From contig CALVUR010000002.1 in the NCBI GenBank assembly GCA_944363645.1, positions 62,001-126,000 of the forward strand: 64,000 nucleotides of DNA, in the 5' to 3' direction. The DNA is from an uncultured Clostridia bacterium (lineage in GTDB: Bacteria > Bacillota > Clostridia > Christensenellales > Borkfalkiaceae). A program made the translations under genes and the position numbers. Positions 35,422 to 44,748 of the stretch are shown piece by piece. The notes under the pieces are model-generated. The model ran no database searches. It was not told the origin of the DNA and saw only the letters and a program-made list of their open reading frames with translations. Every line of letters begins with the position of its first letter. The first letter of the stretch is position 1.

Positions 35422-36397
35422 AAATTAAGCCGTCCAAAAATAAGTTTACGCACAGCACTGTAACACGTTTTTGACCAAAAACATATAAAAATCTGCCTTC
35501 GGTAAACCTATCTATTGCCGATTTTACAAAGTCGTAATTATAGTCAACAAGTTGTTCGTCTTCGCCTAAACTCAACACATCCCCCGGCTTCACCGGTGTA
35601 TATGTGCCGTTTTTTAACAAAAGTTTCCACCCCAAAGCCTTACGAGCGGCGACAACTTGATCGATTTGAAAATATGCCGTTTCAACAGAGATATGCGGAT
35701 CTAAACCGCTACCTGACTCGCTTAAAAGTTCGTAAGGTATTTTTTCGGTGTCGGTGTAACCGATTGCAATAAGTTTTTGCTTTCTTTCTTCGATACGACT
35801 TTCAATAAGTTGCTTATATTCTTCACTTTCGACAGCCATGTTAGAAGGCGCACCGCCGTTTACACGACCAAACAAATATTGTGGGCTTTCGTAACTTTGA
35901 CCGATAAGCTGACTGCCAAAAACACGTGTTGTGCCGTCCTTTAAAGTAACGGTGATTTGCGAGCCGTTTGCTTGGTAAGGAAAAAGCGTTTGTGCAGCAA
36001 GGGTTACCGAAAAAGGATATATTATGCCGATAACAAGCGTTGCAACAAGCAAAAGAACAAGGCTTGCGTAAAAGGTTTTGAAAAAATTGCTGTTTTTAAA
36101 CCTATCTTTTTTTTCAGCCTTTAAATTGCTTTTACTATCTTTTCCGCCGTCAATTTTGTCCATTCCGCCACCTATTTCGCTGTCTATTCCGTCCGTTTCG
36201 CCGTCCGTTACACCTTTTATTTCGTCCACTTTATCCATATCACCTATATTATTTTTAAAAGTGTCAGTTTTGGCATCCAGATTATTATTAAAATTTTCCA
36301 TAAGCCTATCGTAGGTGTCGGCGATATTTTCGTCCGTTTTTTCTATTAAATTTTTATCGATAATATCGATATCATGTTTAGTAATTTTTGTGCGCAT
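35420..36397 (-). CDS. kdpC: Potassium-transporting ATPase subunit KdpC with long N-terminal extension
   Basis: KdpC helps couple the KdpB ATPase to the KdpA channel. The conserved part starts near residue 105 with the membrane anchor FFKTFYASLVLLLVATLVIG and has QLIGQSYESPQYLFGRV and GSGLDPHISVETAYFQ. The protein is 325 residues, about 130 more than usual. The first 100 are a charged, low-complexity extension with repeated D-K-V/I-D and G-D/E-T phrases (e.g. GDMDKVDEIKGVTDGE), in frame and preceded by AAAGGAAG, so it is probably translated. It would be cytoplasmic. Confidence 0.93.
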   Translation of the reverse strand: MRTKITKHDIDIIDKNLIEKTDENIADTYDRLMENFNNNLDAKTDTFKNNIGDMDKVDEIKGVTDGETDGIDSEIGGGMDKIDGGKDSKSNLKAEKKDRFKNSNFFKTFYASLVLLLVATLVIGIIYPFSVTLAAQTLFPYQANGSQITVTLKDGTTRVFGSQLIGQSYESPQYLFGRVNGGAPSNMAVESEEYKQLIESRIEERKQKLIAIGYTDTEKIPYELLSESGSGLDPHISVETAYFQIDQVVAARKALGWKLLLKNGTYTPVKPGDVLSLGEDEQLVDYNYDFVKSAIDRFTEGRFLYVFGQKRVTVLCVNLFLDGLI

Positions 36398-36494
36398 TTT
36401 GACTTCCTTTAATTTTATTTATTTTTTTAAAGTGATTTTGTTAGCGTTTTTGCACGAAAATGCTGTAAAACTCATCACGTATGCCTGCTAAATT

Positions 36495-38660
36495 TTAAAC
36501 GATGCCGATAAGTGTCAAAATTACATCAAAAAGTTTTATAAAGATAAATGGTGCGATAACACCGCCTAAACCGTAAATTAAAAGGTTGTTTTTAAGCATT
36601 TTTGATGCAGGCTTTTCTTTATACTTTACGCCACGAATTGACAATGGAATTAGCGCAATGATGATGAGTGCGTTATATATAACTGACGACAAAATTGCCG
36701 TAACGGGACTTGTAAGCCCCATAAAGTTTAGACTTTTAAGCCCTGGATAAATGCTTGCAAACAAGATTGGTATAATTGCAAAATATTTGGCAATGTCGTT
36801 TGCGATGCTGAATGTTGTAAGCGCACCACGAGTCATCAAAAGTTGCTTACCGATGCGCACAACCTGTATAAGTTTTGTGGGGCTTGAATCTAAATCGACC
36901 ATATTGCCGGCTTCTTTTGCGGCTTGCGTGCCACTGTTCATAGCGACAGCAACATCGGCTTGGGCAAGCGCAGGGGCATCGTTTGTGCCGTCGCCTGTCA
37001 TTGCGACAAGGTGTCCTTTTTGCTGTAAGTCTTTTATAAGCGCAAGTTTGGTTTCTGGCGTTGCTTCGCTTACGAAATCGTCAACACCGGCTTCTGCTGC
37101 AATCGCCGCCGCCGTCATGGGGTTATCGCCCGTTATCATAATCGTTTTGATACCGATCTTTCTTAAATCTTCAAACTTTTCTTTAACGCCGTCTTTGACG
37201 ATATCCTTTAAATAGATAACGCCAAGCACCCTTTCATTTTTGCAAACAACAAGGGGTGTACCGCCTTCATTCGCAACACGTTGTGCCACTTCTTCACATT
37301 CTTTGGGGAAAACACCGCCCCTTGATGTAACATAATTTTTAATGGCATCTACGCTACCTTTACGGATACTTTCTGCTCCGATATCCACACCGCTCATTCG
37401 GGTTTGGGCGGAAAATTCGATAAAGTTTGCGTTAAGTTTTGCAATCTCTTTACCCCTAAGCCCAAAAAGATTTTTGCTTAAAATAACGATGCTTCTGCCT
37501 TCTGCCGTTTCGTCGGCGATGGAAGATAGTTGCGCCGCTTCTGCTAAATCACGGATAGAACAGCCGTTTACGGGGATAAACTGACTTGCTTGGCGGTTGC
37601 CGAGCGTTATTGTGCCCGTTTTATCTAACAGCAAAACGTCAACGTCGCCAGCGGCTTCGATCGCACGACCGCTTGTTGCGAGCACGTTTTCTTTATTGAG
37701 CCTTGCCATACCAGCAATGCCGATTGAAGAAAGTAGTGCGCCGATGGTTGTGGGCGCTAAGCAAACAAGTAAGGCGATTATGTTTGTCAAGCCGATTGGT
37801 GTGCCTTGCCCTGCTTTTTGCGTTGCGAACTTGGAAAACGGTAGAAGGGTTGCCGATACAACTAAAAAGATAATCGTAAGGGTTATGAGTAAAATTTGTA
37901 GGGCTATTTCGTTGGGTGTTTTTTTACGGCTTGCCCCTTCTACCATTGCTATCATTTTATCTAAAAAACTTTTACCTGCGCTTGTGGTAACCTTTATTAT
38001 AAGCCAGTCGCTTGTAACGGTTGTACCGCCGGTAACGGCACTACGGTCTCCGCCAGATTCACGAATTACAGGTGCGGACTCGCCGGTGATTGCGCTTTCG
38101 TCTACACTTGCAACACCCATGATGACCTCGCCGTCCATTGCGATTTGTTCGCCAGCCTTTACCAAAATGATATCGCCGACCTTTAAATCGGTACTTTTAA
38201 CTTCTTCATACTCGGCTTCTAAACTTGGGCTTTTAAGCCGTTTTGCAACGACGTCACGCCGTGTCTTTTTTAAACTTTCAGCCTGCGCCCTGCCACGACC
38301 TTCGGCAATCGCTTCGGCGAAGTTACCGAAAAGCGAAGTAAACCAAAGTATAAGTGAAACCCCCAAAATGTAGAAACTTGATGCATCCTTTATACCGCCG
38401 AGCGATAAAAAGAACAAAACCGTGGTAAAGATTGCGCCCAGATACACCACAAACATAACGGGGTTTTTAATTTGGGTTTTGGGGTTGAGTTTTATAACCG
38501 ACTGTTTTAATGAGTCGCCCAAAATCTTTTTATTTATCATCTGCCCCTTTTTTACCCCGATACTTTCGTCCACATTTGGGCTGTTTTTTAAATTATCCCC
38601 CTTACCGTGGTGAGTTTTGGCGATGTTTTGACCTTTTTTATGTAAATTTGATTTTTTCAT
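36495..38660 (-). CDS. kdpB: Potassium-transporting P-type ATPase subunit KdpB
   Basis: KdpB is the catalytic P-type ATPase of the high-affinity K+ pump. The phosphorylation site is [11 protein letters not shown]; also present are [15 protein letters not shown] (actuator region, with TGES-like loop) and [17 protein letters not shown] (hinge). At 721 residues it has about 45 extra, Lys-rich residues at the N-terminus before the family start near [19 protein letters not shown]. The gene starts 12 nt after kdpA, with GAGG upstream. Confidence 0.97.
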   Translation of the reverse strand: MKKSNLHKKGQNIAKTHHGKGDNLKNSPNVDESIGVKKGQMINKKILGDSLKQSVIKLNPKTQIKNPVMFVVYLGAIFTTVLFFLSLGGIKDASSFYILGVSLILWFTSLFGNFAEAIAEGRGRAQAESLKKTRRDVVAKRLKSPSLEAEYEEVKSTDLKVGDIILVKAGEQIAMDGEVIMGVASVDESAITGESAPVIRESGGDRSAVTGGTTVTSDWLIIKVTTSAGKSFLDKMIAMVEGASRKKTPNEIALQILLITLTIIFLVVSATLLPFSKFATQKAGQGTPIGLTNIIALLVCLAPTTIGALLSSIGIAGMARLNKENVLATSGRAIEAAGDVDVLLLDKTGTITLGNRQASQFIPVNGCSIRDLAEAAQLSSIADETAEGRSIVILSKNLFGLRGKEIAKLNANFIEFSAQTRMSGVDIGAESIRKGSVDAIKNYVTSRGGVFPKECEEVAQRVANEGGTPLVVCKNERVLGVIYLKDIVKDGVKEKFEDLRKIGIKTIMITGDNPMTAAAIAAEAGVDDFVSEATPETKLALIKDLQQKGHLVAMTGDGTNDAPALAQADVAVAMNSGTQAAKEAGNMVDLDSSPTKLIQVVRIGKQLLMTRGALTTFSIANDIAKYFAIIPILFASIYPGLKSLNFMGLTSPVTAILSSVIYNALIIIALIPLSIRGVKYKEKPASKMLKNNLLIYGLGGVIAPFIFIKLFDVILTLIGIV

Positions 38661-38672
38661 TTTTTACCTCGA

Positions 38673-40376
38673 TTAGTTTAAAAATTCCGCAATAGGACCT
38701 AAGGAAAGTGCCGGGAAGAAACTTAACGCACCAACTATTAAAATTACCGCAATGAGTAAGCCAATAAAAAGCGGTGTTGTGGTTTGCAAAGTCCCTTGCG
38801 ATGACGCAACTTGCTTTTTGCGACCAAGACTTGATGCCAAATACACTGTTGCAAACATGGGGATATAGCGTACCAAAAGCATTACGATACCGCCAACGAT
38901 ATTTACCCATGTGTTGTTTACATTAAGCCCTGCAAAGGCTGAGCCGTTGTTGTTTGACATGGATGCAAAGGCGTATAAAATTTGCGTAAAGCCGTGTGCA
39001 CCGGGTGCTGACCACGTTTGCGCACTTTTTAGCATTACCGTTGCCGCTGTGGAAATAAGCAAAAACAAAACGGGCGTTAAAATGATTAAACACACCATCT
39101 TCATATCAAAACTGCCGATTTTTTTGTTCAAATATTCGGGCGTTCTGCCAACCATAAGTCCAGCGATAAAGACGGTTAAAATAACGAAAGCAATCATGCC
39201 GTAAAGCCCACAGCCCACACCGCCGTAAACGATTTCGCCCAGCATCATCAAAAACAAAGTAATCATTCCGCCAAGCGAAGTAAAACTGTCGTGCATGGCG
39301 TTAACCGAGCCATTTGATGCGCTTGTTGTGGCGACCGCCCAAAGGCTTGAACCAGCCACGCCGAAGCGGACTTCTTTGCCTTCAATATTGCCAAAACTTG
39401 CCACATTTTGCAATTTAATGCCACCCATGTATTCAAAACACGTGCAAACTGCCAAACAAACGACAAACAAAATTGTCATTGCTTTAAAGATTGCTATGCC
39501 CTGATTTTTGGTTTTTTCGCCCTTGTTTTCTTCTTTTACTGCCTTGCCAAAAGTGAAGCAAAGCCCTGCGGGTATCCACAAAATGCTTAGCGTTTGAATA
39601 AGGTTTGTAAAGGGTGTTGGGTTTTCATATGGGTGGGCAGAATTTACGCCCCAAAAGCCGCCGCCGTTTGTGAAAAGTTGCTTTATAACAATTTGACTTG
39701 CGCCTGGACCTAAATATAAAATCCCCTTTTCGCCTTCTAACGTTGTGTAACTTACGCTACCTAAAAAGGTTTGCGGAACGCCGTCCATAACAAGAAGTAA
39801 ACTTGCAACAAAGCAGACGGGAAGCATAAAAATTGTAATGCGGATAATGTCCGCCCAAAAGTTGCCAAGGTTTGTTTTGCCACGGCTTAAAAAACCACGC
39901 ATAAGTGCGAAAAGTACACTTATGCCGACCGCCCCAGACAAAAAGTTTTGAACGGTCAAAAGTGTCATTTGCGATAGGTACGAAAGCCCTGTTTCGCCGG
40001 AGTAGGCTTGCCAATTTGTGTTTGTAATGAAACTTACTGCAGTGTTAAATGCGAGTGCGAAGTTCATGCCGTCAACCTTTTCAGGGTTTAGTGGCAACAC
40101 GCCTTGAAGCATAAGCCCAGCGATAAAAATGACTAAACTTAACACGGAAAAGCACGTGATTGACAGTATGTAATTTTTTGCCGTCATGGGTTTTTGACCG
40201 TCAATGCCCATAAAGGAAAAAAGTTTGCCTTCAAGTTTTAAGGTAAGCCTTTTACAAAAAACAGGTTCGCCTTTGTAAATTTTATAAAAGGCTTTGCCAA
40301 AAACAACAGCCCCAGCCACAAGCAAGACAAAATATAATAGGTATTGCACGAATGCAAAAATTATTTCTTGAGCCAT
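38673..40376 (-). CDS. kdpA: Potassium-transporting ATPase subunit KdpA
   Basis: KdpA is the K+-binding, channel-like subunit. The 567-residue length and about ten membrane helices fit; conserved stretches are SFITNTNWQAYSGE, LFTNGGGFWGVNSAHPYENPT, FTSLGGMI and NNNGSAFAGL, which hold the selectivity-filter glycines. It lies between kdpF and kdpB in the usual order. Confidence 0.97.
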   Translation of the reverse strand: MAQEIIFAFVQYLLYFVLLVAGAVVFGKAFYKIYKGEPVFCKRLTLKLEGKLFSFMGIDGQKPMTAKNYILSITCFSVLSLVIFIAGLMLQGVLPLNPEKVDGMNFALAFNTAVSFITNTNWQAYSGETGLSYLSQMTLLTVQNFLSGAVGISVLFALMRGFLSRGKTNLGNFWADIIRITIFMLPVCFVASLLLVMDGVPQTFLGSVSYTTLEGEKGILYLGPGASQIVIKQLFTNGGGFWGVNSAHPYENPTPFTNLIQTLSILWIPAGLCFTFGKAVKEENKGEKTKNQGIAIFKAMTILFVVCLAVCTCFEYMGGIKLQNVASFGNIEGKEVRFGVAGSSLWAVATTSASNGSVNAMHDSFTSLGGMITLFLMMLGEIVYGGVGCGLYGMIAFVILTVFIAGLMVGRTPEYLNKKIGSFDMKMVCLIILTPVLFLLISTAATVMLKSAQTWSAPGAHGFTQILYAFASMSNNNGSAFAGLNVNNTWVNIVGGIVMLLVRYIPMFATVYLASSLGRKKQVASSQGTLQTTTPLFIGLLIAVILIVGALSFFPALSLGPIAEFLN

Positions 40377-40435
40377 AAATTACCTCTTAAAACTAAAAAT
40401 TAAAGCCGAAAAGTGGGTAAAAAAGATATGCCCAC

Positions 40436-40525
40436 CTAATTTTTATCGCTTTGGAAAAGTGAGAAAAACAAAAAACCGAAAAGTAAAATGGCAACAACAA
40501 ATGCCACAAATGAAACAATTACCAT
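40436..40525 (-). CDS. kdpF: KdpF small subunit
   Basis: A 29-residue peptide, starting MVIVSFVAFVVAILLFGF and ending FFSLFQSDKN, made of one membrane helix, exactly where kdpF sits (before kdpA). KdpF stabilises the KdpABC complex. AAGGTGG lies 4 nt before the ATG. Confidence 0.85.
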   Translation of the reverse strand: MVIVSFVAFVVAILLFGFLFFSLFQSDKN

Positions 40526-40567
40526 AAAACCACCTTATATAAAAAATTTAATTCTTTTTAAAAATTT

Positions 40568-40621
40568 AAATTAGCCTTTCAAGTTAAATTAGCCTTTCGA
40601 GTTAAATTAGCCTTTCAAGCC
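40568..40621. repeat. 18-bp tandem repeat at the 3' end of the TPR gene
   Basis: Three units AAATTAGCCTTTC(A/G)AG plus TT or CC. On the minus strand each encodes LERLI followed by a TAA stop; the first is the real end of the TPR gene and the other two are copies beyond the stop. Confidence 0.9.
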
Positions 40622-40928
40622 CCCAATTTATTTTGGTTGAGCGGTACGGTAAAAGCGTGCTTACCCTTTCTAAATTGTCGCAAGGTGCCAAAAAAGTTTG
40701 ATCCATATAATACGCCACACGGTAAAATTTTGAAGCCTTGATATAATCGCCTTGCTTTTCGTAAAGGATGCCCAAAAGGTTGAAAATTATAGGGTTTTCA
40801 AGATCGATTTGTGAAGCCTTTTTTAAGTAAGCGACTGCTAAATCATAATCGTAATTTTTAATCGCCTTTACTGCGCCAAAAATATTGTCCTTTAAGTTTT
40901 GGTCAAACCTGTATGAGTTGCGCTTCAT
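40602..40928 (-). CDS. Small TPR protein at the head of the kdp operon
   Basis: A 108-residue protein with about two tetratricopeptide repeats (YDLAVAYLKKASQIDLENP and IFNLLGILYEKQGDYIKASKFYRVAYYMD). GGGGGTG precedes the ATG. It lies 76 nt upstream of kdpF on the same strand, with a TATAAT just before the gene, so it is likely co-transcribed with kdp, where such a gene is not a standard member. Its 3' end is tandemly duplicated. Confidence 0.8.
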   Translation of the reverse strand: MKRNSYRFDQNLKDNIFGAVKAIKNYDYDLAVAYLKKASQIDLENPIIFNLLGILYEKQGDYIKASKFYRVAYYMDQTFLAPCDNLERVSTLLPYRSTKINWGLERLI

Positions 40929-40949
40929 CTTTTCACCCCCTTTGCCTAC

Positions 40950-40955
40950 ATTATA
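40950..40955 (-). promoter_or_regulatory. -10 element upstream of the TPR-kdp operon
   Basis: TATAAT on the minus strand about 20 nt before the TPR start. The -35 region (TGCCGT) is poor, so an activator may be needed. Confidence 0.45.
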
Positions 40956-41029
40956 CGTGCTTTCGCATTAAAACGGCATAAATAAAATTTGTAACCCATT
41001 AAATTTGCATTAAGACGATTTTTTGCCAA

Positions 41030-41066
41030 TAAAAAAGGCTCACCCAAAAAATTAGGCAAGCCTTAA
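41030..41066 (-). terminator. Terminator of the ZIP gene
   Basis: AAGGCT and AGCCTT with an inner partial stem and a T-run on the minus strand. Confidence 0.75.
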
Positions 41067-41129
41067 AAAATGATTATTATATTATAAAAATCTTGTTATT
41101 TACACTTTATAGTACCTTTATTTTTATAT

Positions 41130-41158
41130 AAAAAGTGGGGCTATAAGCCGATTATCGC
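41130..41158 (+). repeat. TATAAGCC repeat, copy 18
   Basis: Ends 5 nt from the ZIP stop codon; right half GCCGATTATCGC. Confidence 0.85.
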
Positions 41159-41163
41159 AATTT

Positions 41164-41922
41164 TTAGCCGAGCATGACGTCAAGTGCCATCATGATTATA
41201 AAGCCCAAAATAAAAGACCAATTACCGACTTTTTTAAAGTTTTCACTTATGTCAGGAATTAAATCTTCAATAACGACAAAGACCATTGCGCCGGCGGAAA
41301 AAGCGAGAAGCCAAGGCTCAATAAAGGCGATTTTATAGCAAAGTAAAAAGCCCAAAAGTGCGCAAAAAGGCTCTACCGCACCGCTTAATGCGCCCATTAA
41401 AAAACCCTTTTTACGGCTTTTTGTCAAGTTATAAAAAGGAAGAGCAACGGCACAGCCTTCTGGAATATTTTGAATGGCGATACCGATTGCGAAAAGTAGT
41501 GCGGTGACATAACTACCTTCCCCTAAAAGTTTTGCACTGCCAAAAGAAAAGCCAACAGCCAAGCCTTCGGGGATGTTGTGGACGGTTACGGCGGTGAAAA
41601 GTTTTATGGGCTTTATACCTACTGTATCCACATTTTTTGTGGGCAAAAATTTTTGCAAAAGCGAGATGAAAATTCCGCCCAAAATTATGCCAACGACGAC
41701 CGGCAAAAGTTTAAGATTGCCAAGATTTTGACTTAAAGAAATTGAAGGAAGAATAAGCGACCAAATAGAGCCGGCAAACATAACGCCAGACGAAAAACCA
41801 AGACTTATTGCGTTTAGTTTTTGATAATTTTTGCTTTTGATAAAAAATGGCGCAGTTGAACCTAAAAGCGTTGCTATAAAGATAATTAAAAAGGCTAAAG
41901 TTGTCATTTGTGAATTAGTCAT
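41164..41922 (-). CDS. ZIP family metal transporter
   Basis: A 252-residue ZIP (ZupT-like) transporter for zinc or another divalent metal. Eight membrane segments fit; the metal-site helices carry HNIPEGLAVGFSFG (about 114-127) and IQNIPEGCAVALPF (about 152-165), the latter with Asn in place of the usual His. The start ATG 41922 is the first of two; no strong ribosome site is seen close by. It is flanked on both sides by copies of the dispersed repeat. Confidence 0.92.
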   Translation of the reverse strand: MTNSQMTTLAFLIIFIATLLGSTAPFFIKSKNYQKLNAISLGFSSGVMFAGSIWSLILPSISLSQNLGNLKLLPVVVGIILGGIFISLLQKFLPTKNVDTVGIKPIKLFTAVTVHNIPEGLAVGFSFGSAKLLGEGSYVTALLFAIGIAIQNIPEGCAVALPFYNLTKSRKKGFLMGALSGAVEPFCALLGFLLCYKIAFIEPWLLAFSAGAMVFVVIEDLIPDISENFKKVGNWSFILGFIIMMALDVMLG

Positions 41923-41994
41923 AACGGCTTTAAAAGGTCCTTATATATCTATATTCATAATAAATTTTATCTGTTAAATTATTAAAAAACTTAT

Positions 41995-42022
41995 CGATAA
42001 CGGGCTTATAGCCCAACTTTTT
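41995..42022 (-). repeat. TATAAGCC repeat, copy 19
   Basis: Perfect core in the gap between divergent ZIP and patatin genes. Confidence 0.88.
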
Positions 42023-42121
42023 AAAATTTTGTCTTTTTTAAATTTAAAATTTACCCTACTTAAAGTTTAAAATTTTACCGTTTGGGAATAATTAAAAATA
42101 ACAAAATTTAAAGGTAAGACT

Positions 42122-42901
42122 ATGGCGAAAAAATTAGGGTTTTCGTTAAGCGGTGGTGGTGCAAAAGGCATTGCGCACGCTGGCTTTTTAAAGGCTATGG
42201 AAGAAAACGGAATAAAGCCCGATGTTGTAACGGGGTGTTCGATGGGGGCGGTTGTTGGTGGGTGTTATTGCGCCGGCGTTGGGCTTGACGAACTTAAAAA
42301 CTGCCTTGTAAAACTTACACGAAAAGACCTTTTAGATTTTAACCTTAACATTTTTGATAGGCGTGGAATTTTTGCCGGCAAAAAGATGCTTAACCTATTG
42401 AAAAAGTATGTGGGCACACGTGATATAAAAAACTTAAATGTAACCTATGGGTGCATTGCGACCGATTTAATAAGCGGTAAACTTGTTGATTTAACAAGTG
42501 GCGATTTGGCACTTGCCATACGTGCAAGCGCATCCATCCCTGCCGTTTTTGAACCTGTTGATTATAATGATAAACTTTTGGTTGATGGTGGGGTGCTTGT
42601 GCGTAACCCCGTAAAACTTGCCAAAAAACTTGGTGCAGATGTGGTGGTTGGTGTGGACGTTTTGGGCGGACTTTCAAACACATATAAATGTAAAAAGTTG
42701 TTTGATGTCGGCATGCGCACTTTTTCGGTAATTGACAATTTGTACTGCGCAAAACTTGGCACAAAAACCGCTGACCTTATGATTTATCCGCAGATAAAAA
42801 ATGTGGAAACCTTTAACTTTAAAAACCTAAAACTTGCCTATGACGCAGGCTATAAAATAGGTTTAGAAAATGTAAAAAATGTTAAAAAACTTGTTTCTTA
42901 A
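42122..42901 (+). CDS. Patatin-like phospholipase
   Basis: A 259-residue patatin-domain lipid acyl hydrolase. The oxyanion motif SGGGAKG is at residues 10-16, the nucleophile elbow GCSMG with Ser at about 42, and the catalytic Asp in VDGGV near residue 159, all within the first 165 residues. It has no signal peptide, so it acts in the cytoplasm, perhaps on membrane lipids (RssA-like). AAAGGTAAG precedes the ATG. Confidence 0.93.
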   Translation: MAKKLGFSLSGGGAKGIAHAGFLKAMEENGIKPDVVTGCSMGAVVGGCYCAGVGLDELKNCLVKLTRKDLLDFNLNIFDRRGIFAGKKMLNLLKKYVGTRDIKNLNVTYGCIATDLISGKLVDLTSGDLALAIRASASIPAVFEPVDYNDKLLVDGGVLVRNPVKLAKKLGADVVVGVDVLGGLSNTYKCKKLFDVGMRTFSVIDNLYCAKLGTKTADLMIYPQIKNVETFNFKNLKLAYDAGYKIGLENVKNVKKLVS

Positions 42902-42905
42902 AACA

Positions 42906-42933
42906 AAAAAGTGGGGCTATAAGCCTGTTATCA
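42906..42933 (+). repeat. TATAAGCC repeat, copy 20
   Basis: Starts 4 nt after the patatin stop codon; AAGCCTGTTATCA in the right half. Confidence 0.85.
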
Positions 42934-42970
42934 CAAAAATTCCCCTTTGTCATATAAATTAAAAAAAGAA

Positions 42971-42997
42971 AAAGCCCTGTAATTTTTACAAGGCTTT
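42971..42997. terminator. Bidirectional terminator between converging genes
   Basis: AAAGCCCTGTAA and TTACAAGGCTTT pair; T-runs on both strands serve the patatin and ArsP_2 genes. Confidence 0.85.
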
Positions 42998-43002
42998 TTT
43001 TG

Positions 43003-43959
43003 TTAAATTAAGACTTCGATAAATGTAACTAAGTAACCGATAACAAGGGAAAGAACGAACATAAGAGCAATAATAAGTAGCGACTTTTTAATGTTTTTTC
43101 TGTCCTTTATAAGCACGGCAACGCCCAAACCGCTGTTGATTGTAAGACCGCAAACTGTTGCACCTAAACTTAAAATATTGCCGGCGTAAAGTTGGGTAAT
43201 AATTACGCTTGAAGCGCAGTTTGGTATAACGCCAACGACTGCAGAAAGAAGCGGTTGAAGATATATATTTGCGGTTAAAAAGTTGGAAATTTTGTCTTCA
43301 CCGATGAGTTCAAATATAAACGAGAAAACAAGGTTGATTACAAAAATGTAAGCGATAATTTTTAATGAATGAAGTAATGGATGGATTAAAAATTTTCCAA
43401 AATTTTCGGGCTTGTTTTCAACATGGTGATGACAACAACCTTCGTCTAATAACTCTTTATCTTCTTCATGTTCGTGGTCATGGTCGTGGTCGTTTACAAC
43501 CTTATTCTCACTTACGCTGGTCGTTGATTTATTTAAATAAAACTTTTTGATTATTGCGTTTACAATAAAACCGATTAAAATTGCGTAACTTAATTTAATT
43601 GCAATTAAAATTAAAAGGTTTACCCAAAGTGAAGGGTTTTCGACTGCGTTGGAAAATAAGATTGGAATTGCTTCGTCGCTGGTGGCAAAGTAAACTGCCA
43701 AAAGGGTGCCTAAAAGGATGTAACCTGATTGATAAAGTTTGGTTGCGATAACGGAAAAACCGCACTGCGGAATAACACCGATAACACCACCAAAAAAGGG
43801 TGCGCCCTTTTTGCTTAAAAGATTTTTAAGTTTATCACGCCCGGCACTTTTTGATTCTATAAATTCAATCAAGATATAGATGATTAAAATAACCGGGAAC
43901 ACCTTGATTGTATCTAAAAAAGAGTGCCAAAGAAGTTGTAAAAATAAATCAAACGTCAT
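43003..43959 (-). CDS. ArsP_2-family permease with His-rich loop (putative metal or arsenical exporter)
   Basis: A 318-residue membrane protein with two homologous halves, each holding the same helix-break motif: GVIPQCGFSVI (about 58-68) and GVIPNCASSVI (about 239-249). This is the pattern of the family annotated 'putative manganese transporter' or 'arsenic efflux protein' (ArsP_2). Between the halves is a cytoplasmic loop rich in His, Asp and Cys (DHDHDHEHEEDKE, then CCHHH), likely metal-binding. Function is inferred from family naming only. Confidence 0.82.
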   Translation of the reverse strand: MTFDLFLQLLWHSFLDTIKVFPVILIIYILIEFIESKSAGRDKLKNLLSKKGAPFFGGVIGVIPQCGFSVIATKLYQSGYILLGTLLAVYFATSDEAIPILFSNAVENPSLWVNLLILIAIKLSYAILIGFIVNAIIKKFYLNKSTTSVSENKVVNDHDHDHEHEEDKELLDEGCCHHHVENKPENFGKFLIHPLLHSLKIIAYIFVINLVFSFIFELIGEDKISNFLTANIYLQPLLSAVVGVIPNCASSVIITQLYAGNILSLGATVCGLTINSGLGVAVLIKDRKNIKKSLLIIALMFVLSLVIGYLVTFIEVLI

Positions 43960-43980
43960 ACTTAACCTTTAAAAAATGCT

Positions 43981-44008
43981 TGATAACGGGCTTATAGCCC
44001 TACTTTTT
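43981..44008 (-). repeat. TATAAGCC repeat, copy 21
   Basis: Touches the HNH stop codon; GGGCTTATAGCCCTAC on the plus strand. Confidence 0.85.
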
Positions 44009-44442
44009 TATTTTGTGAACTTTAATAAATAAGATAAATCAAGTTTCCACTCATCAACCTTACTAAGCCGTTGATGAAGTTTATTTGCCTCGCCTAAAGC
44101 CTTGATATAATCGCTGTAACTACAGTTATTGACCTTTTGGAAATGGTCGATGGCACGGTTTATGTCCCCCATAAGTTGGGTCCTGCCGATGTGGATGACC
44201 TGATGACAGTCATGACAAATTGCCACAACATCAGTTAAAATTTGCGTACAAGTTTTTTCATCATAAGCCCAACGTTCATGGGCTTCTAACCGGGTGGTTT
44301 TTTTGCCACAAATCATACAATGACCGTTTGCACGTGAAAGTGCATCACGGCGGACAATCTGCCACTCGGTAGGTTTTAAAATTGTGCGAAGATTTGAATA
44401 CCAACAACTGTCGGGAACAAGTTCAAAATTTAGCCTTAACAT
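44008..44442 (-). CDS. HNH-like nuclease-fold protein
   Basis: A 144-residue protein with a zinc-bound HNH-like core: CMICG (about 42-46), LEAHERWAYDE (His about 54) and ICHDCHQVIHIGRTQL (about 75-90). This pattern is frequent in a family of small bacterial HNH proteins of unknown target. It stands alone, so no restriction or phage partner is implied. ATAGGTAAATT precedes the ATG. Confidence 0.8.
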   Translation of the reverse strand: MLRLNFELVPDSCWYSNLRTILKPTEWQIVRRDALSRANGHCMICGKKTTRLEAHERWAYDEKTCTQILTDVVAICHDCHQVIHIGRTQLMGDINRAIDHFQKVNNCSYSDYIKALGEANKLHQRLSKVDEWKLDLSYLLKFTK

Positions 44443-44550
44443 AATTTACCTATTTATTTTATTGCTTAATAATTTAGCACACCGCCACAAAAAAAGCAAG
44501 TAACTTTTTGATTTTAGCCAAAAATTTTTATTTTTTATATTGATTTTTGT

Positions 44551-44589
44551 AAAAAGTGGGGCTATAAGCCCGTTATCGCCACTTTTTTA
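44551..44589 (+). repeat. TATAAGCC repeat, copy 22 (extended consensus)
   Basis: The most complete copy: AAAAAGTGG on the left, the perfect core, and CCACTTTTTT on the right, so that the outer 9-bp arms pair as well as the inner GGGCT/AGCCC. Confidence 0.93.
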
Positions 44590-44647
44590 TATATTTTTAT
44601 TTGCGCACACCCTTTAATTACCCTAAAAAACACCTATTCTACTTTTC

Positions 44648-44670
44648 AAAAAACCGCATACATACCCCCA
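44648..44670 (+). repeat. Second dispersed repeat, copy A
   Basis: A 23-nt sequence (AAAAAACCGCATACAT plus ACCCCCA) identical to 60850-60872; each lies 50-60 nt beyond a TATAAGCC repeat. Confidence 0.8.
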
Positions 44671-44748
44671 TGTCAACGGAAAAAAAGCAAAATTTTCAGT
44701 AACAAAGTTGGGGCAAAAAAAGAGAGTAAAAAGCGCAAAAAAAAGATA

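Noticed and set aside
36693..36722. GCCGTAACGGGACTTGTAAGCCCC in kdpB resembling the repeat
   Set aside because: Core TATAAG is lost; too degenerate to count.
43960..44007. A manganese riboswitch (yybP-ykoY) before the ArsP_2 gene
   Set aside because: The gap is only 48 nt and is filled by a dispersed repeat, so there is no room for the aptamer.
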